A stretch of DNA of 42,041 nt from contig JAUYLL010000151.1 in the NCBI GenBank assembly GCA_030698375.1, positions 1-42,041 on the forward strand. Reading direction: 5' to 3'. How positions within the stretch are numbered: the first letter of the stretch is position 1; each line of letters opens with the position of its first letter. The stretch comes from Nocardioides sp. GTDB taxonomy: Bacteria; Actinomycetota; Actinomycetes; Propionibacteriales; Nocardioidaceae. The position numbers were made by a program, and so were the translations under genes. Positions 33,079 to 41,024 of the stretch are shown here, in pieces. The notes under the pieces were generated by a model. It made no database searches, had not been told where the DNA came from, and saw only the letters and a list, made by a program, of their open reading frames with translations.

Positions 33079-34343
33079 CGATCTCATCCCGCAGCGGATC
33101 CCCGGGGCCGGACGCCGCCGAGGAGACCACGGTCATCCCGGTCGTGCCCGCGCAGGACGGCGCCGACGAGACGACCACCCTGCCGCCGATCGACGTCCCG
33201 GTCCTCGAGGACGAGGAGTTCGAGCCCCAGGCGGACCGGGACGCCACGTTCCGACCCAGCCGGGCCGGCTGGGCCGCGCGATCGGCGGTGTGGCTCGTGC
33301 TCGCCTGGTTCGTGCTCGCGTTCCCCGTCAACTTCCTCTCGCCCTTCACGCTCGGTGTCTCGGACGTCTCGGCGGCCTCGGAGGCCGCGATCTTCGCGAT
33401 CGTGGGGCTCTCCCTGAACGTGCTGCTTGGCTACGCGGGGCAGATCTCCCTGGGGCACCAGGCCTTCGTGGGAATCGGCGCCTTCACCTCGGCGTACGTC
33501 GTGGTCGACCTCGAGATGGGCTTCTGGTTCGCGGTCGCCGTGGCCAGCGGTCTCGGGCTGGTCCAGGCGGCCATCCTGGGAGCCGTCTCGCTGCGCCTCA
33601 CCGGCCTCTACTTCGCGCTGGTCACGCTGGCCTTCGGCAACTTCGCCCAGCAGACGGTGTTCGCGATCCCCGAGCTGACCGGCGGGGAGGGCGGCAAGGA
33701 GGCCCCGCGGCCCGCGATGTTCGACAGCGACTACAGCTACTACTTCCTGTGTCTCGGCTTCCTGGCCGTCGTGCTGTTCCTCGACTGGCGGCTGACCCGG
33801 AGCAAGGCGGGCCGAGCCCTCCAGGCCCTGCGCGAGAACCCACGGGTCGCCTCGTCGTACGGCATCAACGTCAAGGCCTACACGCTGCTCGCGTTCGCGG
33901 TGTCGGGCCTCTTCGCGGGGCTCGCCGGCGCGCTCATGGCGCACCACGACGAGGTCATCGTCAACCAGAAGTTCGGCTTCCAGCTCGCGCTGCTCTTCGT
34001 GCTGATGACGGTCGTCGGCGGCCTGCGCAGCCGGTCGGGCGTGGTCATCGGCTCGGCGTTCTTCGCGCTGCTCCACAGCGGACACCTGCTCAGCCTGCTG
34101 GAGCCCGTGACGCAGACGATCTTCCGCTTCAGCCTCGTGGACTTCATCACGGGCACCATCGGGTTGCCGATCGAGTTCGTGGCGTTGGTGATCGGCCCGA
34201 TCCTGCTGCTGCTCACGATCACGATGTACCCCGGTGGCATCGGCCAGCAGATCGCCCCGATCCGGGAGTGGATGCTCGGCCGCAGGTTCGACAGGCACGC
34301 AGGCAAGGTCACCGAGGTGGAGGTCAACGATGTCCGTGCTTGA
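33075..34343 (+). CDS. Branched-chain amino acid-type ABC permease, LivM-like, with acidic N-terminal extension
   Basis: A 422-residue permease. The LivM core begins near residue 70 with about nine helices; signatures are NVLLGYAGQISLGHQAFVGIGAF and RVASSYGINVKAYTLLAFAVSG. Before it is an unusual 65-residue acidic cytoplasmic extension with two Glu-Thr-Thr boxes, EETTVIP (16-22) and DETTTLP (31-37), which resemble PknB-type phosphothreonine sites read by FHA proteins. ATG at 33075 overlaps the livH-type stop as ATGA. The extension is in frame and GC-typical, so it is not a start-site artefact. Confidence 0.93.
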   Translation: MTISSRSGSPGPDAAEETTVIPVVPAQDGADETTTLPPIDVPVLEDEEFEPQADRDATFRPSRAGWAARSAVWLVLAWFVLAFPVNFLSPFTLGVSDVSAASEAAIFAIVGLSLNVLLGYAGQISLGHQAFVGIGAFTSAYVVVDLEMGFWFAVAVASGLGLVQAAILGAVSLRLTGLYFALVTLAFGNFAQQTVFAIPELTGGEGGKEAPRPAMFDSDYSYYFLCLGFLAVVLFLDWRLTRSKAGRALQALRENPRVASSYGINVKAYTLLAFAVSGLFAGLAGALMAHHDEVIVNQKFGFQLALLFVLMTVVGGLRSRSGVVIGSAFFALLHSGHLLSLLEPVTQTIFRFSLVDFITGTIGLPIEFVALVIGPILLLLTITMYPGGIGQQIAPIREWMLGRRFDRHAGKVTEVEVNDVRA

Positions 34344-35175
34344 GATCGACGACGTCAGCATCCACTTCGGTGGGGTCAAGGCACTCCAGCACATCGCGCT
34401 GCGCGCCGGTGAGTGGGAGATCGTCGGCATCATCGGCCCGAACGGTGCCGGCAAGACCACGCTGTTCAACTGCATCACGGGCTTCTACACGCCCACCTCC
34501 GGGACGGTGCGCTACCGCGGCAAGGACATCTCGAACCTGCCGGTGCACGCGCGCACGGCGCTCGGCCTGGGCCGCACCTTCCAGAACGTCGGGCTGGTGA
34601 AGAACACCACGGTGCTGGAGAACCTCTGCACGGCCCAGCACCTCCAGGTCGCGTACGACCCGGTCTCCGGCATCCTCGGCCTCCCGGCCACCTTCGTCGA
34701 GGAGTCCCGTGTCGCGGTGCGGGCCCGGCAGATCCTTGAGCTGATGAGCCTCGAGCACATCGCGCTCGAGCGGGTGGCGGACCTGCCCTACGGCATGCAG
34801 AAGAGGGTGGAGATCGCGGCCGTGCTCGCCACCGACCCCGATGTCCTGCTGCTCGACGAACCCGGGTCCGGCATGGGCCCCGAGGAGGCACACGACCTGG
34901 GGGACCTGCTGCTCACGCTGCGCAAGGAGTTCGGTCTGACCATCGTGATGATCGACCACCACGTCCCCCTGGTCACCCGGATCTCGGACTACGTCTACTG
35001 CCTCAACTTTGGCGAGGTGCTCGCGCAGGGCACGCCCGACGTCGTACGGCGGCACCCCGAGGTCGTCAAGGCCTACATGGGCACCGACGAGACGGACGAG
35101 CCAGGCGAGGCCGGTGGTGCCGGCAGCCCGGCGACTCCCCAGCCCGGCGCCCATCGCAGCGAGGAGTACGCCTGA
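34330..35175 (+). CDS. ABC transporter ATP-binding protein, LivG-like
   Basis: A 281-residue ATPase. Walker A GPNGAGKTT, Q-loop at GRTFQNV, signature LPYGMQKRVEIA (the LivG form of LSGGQ), Walker B VLLLDEPGSGM, and a switch region MIDHHVPLV. The catalytic Glu is present. The C-terminal 30 residues are a Gly/Glu/Pro-rich tail absent from most LivG proteins. The start ATG is 14 bases inside the permease gene. Confidence 0.94.
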   Translation: MSVLEIDDVSIHFGGVKALQHIALRAGEWEIVGIIGPNGAGKTTLFNCITGFYTPTSGTVRYRGKDISNLPVHARTALGLGRTFQNVGLVKNTTVLENLCTAQHLQVAYDPVSGILGLPATFVEESRVAVRARQILELMSLEHIALERVADLPYGMQKRVEIAAVLATDPDVLLLDEPGSGMGPEEAHDLGDLLLTLRKEFGLTIVMIDHHVPLVTRISDYVYCLNFGEVLAQGTPDVVRRHPEVVKAYMGTDETDEPGEAGGAGSPATPQPGAHRSEEYA

Positions 35176-35882
35176 TGGCGGTCCTGGAGATCAGCGACCT
35201 CGTCGTCGGCTACGGCAGCTTCCCGGTGCTGCACGGCATCGACTTCGTCGTGGAGGAGGGGGAGGTGTGCGTGCTGCTGGGGCTCAACGGCGCCGGCAAG
35301 ACCACCACCGTCGCGACGATCGCCGGCCTGCTGAAGCCGTCGTCGGGCCAGGTGCTGTTCGAGGGCAAGTCCCTCGGCCGCAAGTCCCCCTCCGCCCGGG
35401 TCAAGGCCGGCATCTCGCTCAGCCCGGAGGGGCGGCGGGTGTTCCCCCGGATGACCGTCGGGCAGAACCTCCGGCTCGGTGCCTGGTCGCAGCGGCGCCA
35501 GCCGAGGGTCGTCAAGCGGCAGACCGAGCTCGTGCTGGACTACTTCCCCCGGCTCGCGGAGCGCGAGCACCAGCTGGCCGGCACCCTCTCCGGTGGCGAG
35601 CAGCAGATGCTGGCGGTCGGCCGGGCAGTGATGTCGAGCCCGAGGCTGCTGATCATCGACGAGGCGTCCCTCGGCCTCAGTCCCACCCTCGCGAAGGTGG
35701 TGTGGGAAGCCACCGCCCGGATCGCCGCTGACGGCACCACCGTGCTCATGGTCGAGCAGAACGCCGGCGCGCTGCCGTTCGCCGACAGAGCCCTGATCAT
35801 GGAGAAGGGCACCCTCATCCACACCGCCGTGGGCGACGACGTGAAGAACGTCAACCTCCGCGAGGCCTACCTCGGCGTCTGA
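35175..35882 (+). CDS. ABC transporter ATP-binding protein, LivF-like
   Basis: A 235-residue ATPase. Walker A GLNGAGKTT, Q-loop region with SPEGRRVFPRMTV, signature LSGGEQQMLAVGRA, Walker B LLIIDEASLGLSP, and switch EQNAG. Walker B has Ala where most have Pro (DEAS), common in LivF. Second ATPase of the importer. ATG overlaps the previous stop as TGATG. Confidence 0.95.
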   Translation: MAVLEISDLVVGYGSFPVLHGIDFVVEEGEVCVLLGLNGAGKTTTVATIAGLLKPSSGQVLFEGKSLGRKSPSARVKAGISLSPEGRRVFPRMTVGQNLRLGAWSQRRQPRVVKRQTELVLDYFPRLAEREHQLAGTLSGGEQQMLAVGRAVMSSPRLLIIDEASLGLSPTLAKVVWEATARIAADGTTVLMVEQNAGALPFADRALIMEKGTLIHTAVGDDVKNVNLREAYLGV

Positions 35883-35907
35883 ACGACCCGACGAGAAGGA
35901 GACCATC

Positions 35908-36372
35908 ATGCAGCTCAACCTAGGACGGCTCGGCGGTCAGCTCGGCGTGCTGCTCTGCCTGATCGGCTTCATCACGATCTTCTTCGGCTGGAACGGCGCC
36001 GCGAGCAGGAACGTGATCATGGGCCAGTTCCCGTTCCTCATCTCTGGTGGCATCGCCGGCCTGGCGGTCGTGGTCATCGGCGCAGCGATGCTCGTCGTGC
36101 AGAGTGCACGTGAGGACAGGGTCCGGCTCGAGGCGATGCTCGAGCGGCTCATCACCGCGGTCGAGCACAACGCCGGGCCGGGCCGCAGCGCCGCTCCGAC
36201 CGCCAGCGCCGGGATGGTGCTGGCCGGCGGTGCGTCGTACCACCGGATGGAGTGCAGCCTGCCCGCAGCCCGGGAGGAGGCGCACCTCGTCCCGATCGAG
36301 CAGGTGGTCGCCCGTGGGCTCGCGCCGTGCCGGGTGTGCAACCCGCCGGCGATCGCATCCTCCTACGCGTGA
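35908..36372 (+). CDS. Small membrane protein with C-terminal His/Cys metal-binding-like motif
   Basis: A 154-residue protein. Two membrane helices at about 10-28 and 43-65, a short charged coiled segment (RVRLEAMLERLITAVEHN), then a compact C-terminal module with His112, Cys116, Cys141 and Cys144 in the pattern YHRMEC to GLAPCRVCNP. That module resembles a small zinc-binding or Ada-like Cys motif seen at the ends of many actinobacterial proteins. Function unknown. RBS AAGGAGA before the ATG. It is the only gene of this operon with a gap (25 nt) before it, and its stop overlaps the peptidase start as GTGA. Confidence 0.8.
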   Translation: MQLNLGRLGGQLGVLLCLIGFITIFFGWNGAASRNVIMGQFPFLISGGIAGLAVVVIGAAMLVVQSAREDRVRLEAMLERLITAVEHNAGPGRSAAPTASAGMVLAGGASYHRMECSLPAAREEAHLVPIEQVVARGLAPCRVCNPPAIASSYA

Positions 36373-37597
36373 GGCTCCTCCCGGGCTGGTTGGTGGGGGC
36401 CCGGGAAGCACCCTCCGCCGAACGAGCCCGGATGGCCGGGCTGTCCTCGCTCGTCGTCGTGCTGGTCGGCCTCCTGGTCGCGATGGCGGCGAACAGCGAG
36501 CGGACCGCAGCGCCGCCCACACTGCCCGCTGCCCAGGCCCTCGGCGCCCCCAGCCCCGCGACGGGCGATCTTGTCGTGGCCGCGCCCGGTGGCTTGCGCG
36601 GCGGGCTGCGCACGCCCTCGCTGCTCGTGGTGGCCGAGGACGGCGCAGCCCCGGTCCGGCTGGTCTCGCGGCAGCCCGGGGTCGCCTCGGTCGAGCCCGT
36701 CGGGCTCGGCTCGCTGGTGATGATGGGGCGGTCGGTCACCGCCCTGTCGGTCGACCCGTCGACGTACCGCCGCCTGGCCCCGCGCCAGACCGCCGCCATG
36801 GACGCGGTCTGGGCCGCGGTCGCGCGCGGCGAGCTGGCGGCCACCCACGACATGGCTCAGGGCCTCCAGCTGCAGCTCGGGGCCGAGGCCGCCGTCGGCC
36901 CGCCCGAGGGCGCGACCGCCGTCCGGGTCGGCGCGATCGCCACGACCGTGCCTGCCGCCGACCTGGTGGTGAACCGGCCCCGGGGGGCCCAGCTGGGCAT
37001 CCCGACGTCGAACGGGCTGGTCGTCACGCTCGGCGAGGACGCCGACGCATCCGACGTACGCACCGCACTCGCGGGCCGGCTCGGCGAGCGCTTCGCCGTC
37101 ACCGACCTCACCCCGTCGTCGGGTGGGGTGTACGCCGCCCAGCTGGTGGGCGGCTCCGTGGCCACCGCGGCCGGCTCGTTCCGCTACGAGTGGTTCGCCG
37201 ACGGCACCGTCGCACCGGACCCGGCGTGGGTCTCCGCGAACATCCGCACCGAGACGGTGCCGATCCTCGGCCGGGTCACCTGTCACCGGGTGATGCTCCC
37301 GCAGCTGCGGGGGGCCCTGCAGGAGATCGTCGACGCCGGACTGGCCGGATCTGTCGACGCCGGTGACACGGCGGGTGCTACGTGCCGCGGTTCATCGGGC
37401 GCGACCCCTCCCGGGGCCTGTCCCTGCACACGTGGGGCATCGCGGTCGACCTCAACGTCGCCAGCAACCAGATGGGGACCGTCGGCGCGATCGACCGGCG
37501 GGTGGTGGCCATCCTCGGCCGCTGGGGCTTCAGCTGGGGTGGTGCCTGGCGAGTGCCGGACCCGATGCACTTCGAGCTGGCGGTGCTGCGCCGCTGA
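36369..37597 (+). pseudogene. Membrane-anchored M15 (VanY-like) D,D-carboxypeptidase, frameshifted in this sequence
   Basis: From GTG 36369 the frame gives a membrane helix (about 23-41), an ectodomain of about 270 residues that loosely resembles the MacB/FtsX periplasmic core (DPSTYRRLAP, RVGAIATTVPAADLVVN, LGIPTSNGLVVTLG), then a linker. At about 37374-37376 one base appears to be missing: the peptidase continues in the other frame as CYVPRFIGRDPSRG, SLHTWGIAVDLN (zinc ligands His, Asp) and DPMHFEL (zinc ligand His), ending at 37597. M15 enzymes trim D-Ala from peptidoglycan stems. All catalytic parts are intact apart from the shift, so a recent mutation or sequencing error is as likely as true loss. 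Confidence 0.82.
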
Positions 37598-37627
37598 ACC
37601 CCGCTGAAGATTTCCAGGGCCGACCTC

Positions 37628-37656
37628 TTGCCACCATGCTTTACATTCCGTATGGT
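37628..37656 (+). promoter_or_regulatory. Probable promoter of the alkB operon
   Basis: TTGCCA (37628-37633) and TATGGT (37651-37656), 17 bp apart, in an AT-rich island unusual for this window. Overlapping dyads downstream suggest repression of this promoter. Confidence 0.55.
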
Positions 37657-37688
37657 TTTGTAAAACGTGCTCATTGGTGAGCATGCTC
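37640..37688. promoter_or_regulatory. Nested dyads upstream of alkB, candidate operators
   Basis: TTTACA (37640-37645) with TGTAAA (37659-37664); GTTTT-GT-AAAAC (37655-37666); TGCTCA-TTGG-TGAGCA (37668-37683); and GAGCATGCTC (37679-37688). They cover the -10 and transcript start area. The likely ligand is the TetR protein encoded third in the operon (39359). Confidence 0.5.
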
Positions 37689-37705
37689 GAACGGAGGTCA
37701 GAACG

Positions 37706-39142
37706 ATGGCGGAGACGATCGCGAACTCCACGGTCAGCCAGGGGTCCACCGACACCTGGAAGGACTCGAAGCGCTACCTGTGGCTCATCGGCCTGGTCGT
37801 GCCGTCGCTGGCATTCATCGCCTACGGCCTCTACTCGCTGACCGGTTCCGGTGCCTGGTTCTGGATCGGTCCGGTGGTGATCCTCGGGGTCGTTCCGCTG
37901 ATCGACCTCGTGGCTGGCCTCGACCGGTCGAACCCGCCCGACGACGTCATCGAGCGGCTCGAGAACGACAAGTACTACCGGTGGGTGACCTACCTCTTCC
38001 TGCCCATCCAGTACGCCGGCTTCGTCGGCGGAGCGTGGATGTTCACCAACGGTGAGCTCGGCTGGGTGAGCATGCTCGGCCTGGCGATCTCGATCGGCGC
38101 CATCGGCGGCATCGGCATCAACACCGCCCACGAGCTCGGCCACAAGAAGGAGAGCCACGAGCGCTGGCTGTCCAAGATCGCTCTCGCCCAGAGCTTCTAC
38201 GGCCACTTCTACATCGAGCACAACCGCGGCCACCACGTCCGTGTCGCCACCCCCGAGGACCCGGCCAGCAGCCGGCTCGGCGAGAGCTTCTACGCCTTCT
38301 GGCCGCGCACCGTCGCCGGCTCGCTGAAGAGCGCGTGGCGCGTGGAGAAGAAGCGCTACGCCCGCCGCGACCAGCACCCCTTCCGCCCCGGCAACGACGT
38401 GCTCAACGCCTGGGTGATGTCGGTGGTGCTGTGGGGCGCGATGATCGTCGCCTTCGGCTGGATGGTCGTCCCGTTCCTGCTGATCCAGGCCGTCGTCGGC
38501 TTCTCGCTCCTCGAGGTCGTCAACTACATGGAGCACTACGGGATGCTGCGCCAGAAGGTCGGGCGCGAGGGCCGGATGCGCTACGAGCGGGTCGACCCCA
38601 GCCACAGCTGGAACTCCAACAACATCGCCACGAACGTGCTGCTCTACCACCTGCAGCGCCACAGCGACCACCACGCGAACCCCACCCGGCGCTACCAGAC
38701 GCTGCGCGACTTCGAGGAGTCGCCGGTCCTGCCCACCGGGTACGCCGGGATGATCGTCCTGGCGCTCTTCCCGCCGCTGTGGCGCCGGGTCATGGACCAG
38801 CGCGTGCTCGACCACTTCGAGGGCGACGTCACCCGCGCCAACATCCAGCCCCGCAAGCGCGCCAAGATCCTCGCTCGCTACCCCGCCCCGGCGGCCCCCG
38901 CCGGCGAGAGGGTGCTCGAGGACAAGGACGCGCAGGACGTCGACGACGTCATGGCCGCGCGTTGCCCCAACTGCACCTACGTCTACGAGGTCGCCGCGGG
39001 TGACGAGCGCGAGGGCTTCGCCGCCGGCACCGCGTGGTCGGACATCCCCGCCGACTGGTGCTGCCCGGACTGCGGCGTGCGCGACAAGGTCGACTTCGTC
39101 GCCTACGACCCCGACGCTGCGCGGACCGGGGCGGTGGCCTGA
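37706..39142 (+). CDS. alkB: Alkane 1-monooxygenase AlkB fused to rubredoxin
   Basis: Membrane non-haem diiron enzyme that hydroxylates the terminal carbon of n-alkanes. The 478-residue product has about six membrane helices and the conserved His clusters HELGH (142-146), EHNRGHH (171-177), NYMEHYG and LQRHSDHHA (316-324). The C-terminal 60 residues are a rubredoxin with Cys420-x2-Cys423 and Cys453-x2-Cys456, supplying electrons directly. Such fusions are known in several actinobacteria. An additional Cys452 sits beside the second pair. ATG at 37706 follows GGAGG. First gene of an operon with ferredoxin and a TetR gene. Confidence 0.97.
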   Translation: MAETIANSTVSQGSTDTWKDSKRYLWLIGLVVPSLAFIAYGLYSLTGSGAWFWIGPVVILGVVPLIDLVAGLDRSNPPDDVIERLENDKYYRWVTYLFLPIQYAGFVGGAWMFTNGELGWVSMLGLAISIGAIGGIGINTAHELGHKKESHERWLSKIALAQSFYGHFYIEHNRGHHVRVATPEDPASSRLGESFYAFWPRTVAGSLKSAWRVEKKRYARRDQHPFRPGNDVLNAWVMSVVLWGAMIVAFGWMVVPFLLIQAVVGFSLLEVVNYMEHYGMLRQKVGREGRMRYERVDPSHSWNSNNIATNVLLYHLQRHSDHHANPTRRYQTLRDFEESPVLPTGYAGMIVLALFPPLWRRVMDQRVLDHFEGDVTRANIQPRKRAKILARYPAPAAPAGERVLEDKDAQDVDDVMAARCPNCTYVYEVAAGDEREGFAAGTAWSDIPADWCCPDCGVRDKVDFVAYDPDAARTGAVA

Positions 39143-39333
39143 TGCGGATCAGCGTCGACCGCGCCACCTGCGAGGGCCTGGGCATGTGCGAGTCGATGGC
39201 GCCGGACTTCTTCGAGGTCGACGACGACGACACCGTCGAGATCCTCAACGAGACCCCCGACGCCGCCGACCGCGACCAGGTGCACTCCGCCGTGGAGTCC
39301 TGCCCGGTGCTGGCCCTCACGCTGCACGAGTAG
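39142..39333 (+). CDS. [3Fe-4S] ferredoxin
   Basis: A 63-residue ferredoxin with three cluster ligands: Cys10 and Cys16 in CEGLGMC, and Cys54 in SCPVLAL. The gap where a fourth Cys would be is Gly13, as in P450-type 3Fe-4S ferredoxins. ATG overlaps the alkB stop as TGATG, so it is co-translated. It may carry electrons towards the fused rubredoxin or to a P450 elsewhere; no reductase or P450 is visible in the window. Confidence 0.92.
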   Translation: MRISVDRATCEGLGMCESMAPDFFEVDDDDTVEILNETPDAADRDQVHSAVESCPVLALTLHE

Positions 39334-39358
39334 GGGCACTTTCCCGGCAGTGCCTACG

Positions 39359-39955
39359 ATGGCCGCCATGACCGGGGGAGAAGGTGCGGCGGCGAACGGC
39401 CGGGGTCCGGTGCGCGAACGCGTCCTCGACGCTGCGGCCGAGCTGACCTCGGGCCCGGGGTGGTCGACCATCACGATGGCCAAGCTCGCCGACGCCGCCG
39501 GGGTGAGCCGGCAGACGGTCTACAACGAGGTCGGCTCGAAGACCGGGCTGGCCGAGGCCCTCATCATGCGCGAGCTGGCGCGCTTCCTGGCGGTGGTCGA
39601 GGAGCAGCTGACCGCGGGCGACGACGTCGTCGACGCGATCCGCCGTACGGCGCGGGCCGTGCTCGAGCTGGCGCGGGAGAACCGGCTGCTGCACGCGGTG
39701 CTCTCGGCCTCGCACGGCGCGGGCAACGACCTGCTGCCCCTGTTGACCAGCCACTCCGCGTCGCTGATCGAGGCGGCGACGGTGGTGGTGCGCGCCCGCC
39801 TGGTCCGGTTCGACCTCGACCTGGACGAGCACGAGCTGGAGATGGCGATCGACGTCGTCGTCCGGTTGGTCCTGAGCCACGTCATGCAGCCTGGCGGCAC
39901 ACCCGAGTCGACCGCCGAGGCCATCGCCTGGATCGTCGGCCGGACGCTGGCCTGA
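39359..39955 (+). CDS. TetR family regulator of the alkB operon
   Basis: A 198-residue regulator with helix-turn-helix ITMAKLADAAGVSRQTVYNEVGSKTGLAEALI near residues 35-66. Third gene of the alkane operon, as the TetR regulators of actinobacterial alkB-rub clusters usually are; it probably represses the alkB promoter until fatty acids or alkane products bind. No RBS is obvious; ATG 39359 and ATG 39368 are equally possible, GTG 39350 less so. Confidence 0.9.
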   Translation: MAAMTGGEGAAANGRGPVRERVLDAAAELTSGPGWSTITMAKLADAAGVSRQTVYNEVGSKTGLAEALIMRELARFLAVVEEQLTAGDDVVDAIRRTARAVLELARENRLLHAVLSASHGAGNDLLPLLTSHSASLIEAATVVVRARLVRFDLDLDEHELEMAIDVVVRLVLSHVMQPGGTPESTAEAIAWIVGRTLA

Positions 39956-39969
39956 GCGCACGAAGACGA

Positions 39970-40005
39970 AGAAGGGCCCCGTACCTTGCGGTACGGGGCC
40001 CTTCT
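39970..40005 (+). terminator. Strong hairpin terminator of the alkB operon
   Basis: A perfect 16-bp stem (39970-39985 with 39990-40005) around TTGC, starting 14 nt after the TetR stop. GC-rich with a short pyrimidine tail. Confidence 0.85.
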
Positions 40006-40074
40006 CCTGATTCACCCACCTCGGCGTGAACCGAGCTCGGTGAGGGGACCGGACGATGTCGATGTCCGGCTCCC

Positions 40075-40114
40075 GGTCCTGGACACGGGCTGGAGGACCG
40101 TGTCGATCAGGACC
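40075..40114 (-). terminator. Bulged hairpin downstream of the fasciclin gene
   Basis: GGTCCTG-GACACGG (40075-40088) pairs with CCGTGTC (40098-40104) and, after a 3-nt GAT bulge, CAGGACC (40108-40114). It lies 8 nt beyond the stop of the minus-strand gene and probably ends its transcript. Confidence 0.6.
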
Positions 40115-40121
40115 CTTCAGA

Positions 40122-40787
40122 TCACGGCATCATGACCGTGTCGATGAGGTACACCGTGGCGTTGGCGGTCTGGACGCCGCCGCAGATCACGTTGGCGCCG
40201 TTCACCTGGAGGTTGTCGCCCTCGCCGGTGACCTCGACGGTGCCGCCCTGCACGGTCTCCTGCTCACCGGCGATGTCGCTCGGCGCGATCTGGCCGGGGA
40301 CCACGTGGTAGGTCAGGACGGCGCTCAGGGTGTCGGCGCCCTCAGGGGTCTGGAGCGTGGCGACGGTCTCCGGCGGGAGGGCCGCGAACGCGTCGTCGAC
40401 CGGGGCGAAGACGGTGAACTCGTCACCGTTCAGGGTGTCGACGAGGTCCACGTCGGGGTTCAGCTCACCGGAGACCGCAGCGGTCAGGGTGGTGAGCAGC
40501 GGGTTGTTGGACGCGGCCACGGCGACGGGGTCCTGGGCCATGCCCTCGACCGAGCCCTCGCCGTCCGGGACGGCCTCGGCGTAGTCGCCACAGCCGGGGC
40601 CCACGAGGTTGGCGGCCGGGTCCATGTCGCCCTCGGCCTCCATGTCCTCGTCGGAGTCCATCGTCTCCGAGGACTCGGGGGCCGACGACGTGTCGTCGGC
40701 GTCAGAGCCGTCAGAGCCGCAGGCGGCGGTCAGGGAGAGAGCCGCGACGGCGGCGACGGCGAGGGTGGTCTTGCGAAGCGAACGCAT
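40122..40787 (-). CDS. Fasciclin (FAS1) domain lipoprotein
   Basis: A 221-residue exported lipoprotein. Lipobox LTAACG (Cys about 23), then a Ser/Asp/Glu-rich acidic linker, then one FAS1 domain from about 75: [36 protein letters not shown], and the closing [27 protein letters not shown]. It resembles mycobacterial MPT70/MPT83, in which FAS1 mediates adhesion. ATG 40787 with AAAGGAAA upstream; another ATG 15 nt further is probably part of the RBS region. Two Cys in the domain (GPGCGDY, VICGG) may form the disulfide typical of this group. Confidence 0.94.
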   Translation of the reverse strand: MRSLRKTTLAVAAVAALSLTAACGSDGSDADDTSSAPESSETMDSDEDMEAEGDMDPAANLVGPGCGDYAEAVPDGEGSVEGMAQDPVAVAASNNPLLTTLTAAVSGELNPDVDLVDTLNGDEFTVFAPVDDAFAALPPETVATLQTPEGADTLSAVLTYHVVPGQIAPSDIAGEQETVQGGTVEVTGEGDNLQVNGANVICGGVQTANATVYLIDTVMMP

Positions 40788-40938
40788 GATGTTTCCTTTC
40801 ATCGGAGCCTCGGTCCCAAGGTGGGCGATCGGATCGTGCTCCGAGGCGGGGGCTGGGGTCTTGCTGGGTGGTGACACGAGGTGTTCGGCTGCCCGGGGGA
40901 GCCGGATGGGTCGATAGGGAAAAGTTTTCGGAATAAAT

Positions 40939-40955
40939 CTCGACACTATGTCGAG
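40939..40955. promoter_or_regulatory. Palindrome upstream of the fasciclin gene
   Basis: CTCGACA-CTA-TGTCGAG, perfect 7-bp arms, about 150 bp before the start, followed on the minus strand by an AT-rich stretch with GAAAA-G-TTTTC at 40919-40929. A possible operator or promoter region. The 237 bp at 40788-41024 hold no gene. Confidence 0.4.
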
Positions 40956-40970
40956 GTTCACGCACGAAAC

Positions 40971-40993
40971 CCCCGCTGCAGGGGGCAGCGGGG
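40971..40993 (-). terminator. Hairpin downstream of the molybdopterin oxidoreductase gene
   Basis: CCCCGCTGC and GCAGCGGGG pair over 9 bp around a 5-nt loop, 31 nt past the minus-strand stop. On that strand the stem is followed by GTTTCG, a short U stretch. Confidence 0.6.
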
Positions 40994-41024
40994 TCTCGTG
41001 GCTCGTGGGGCCGGGGAGAGCTGG

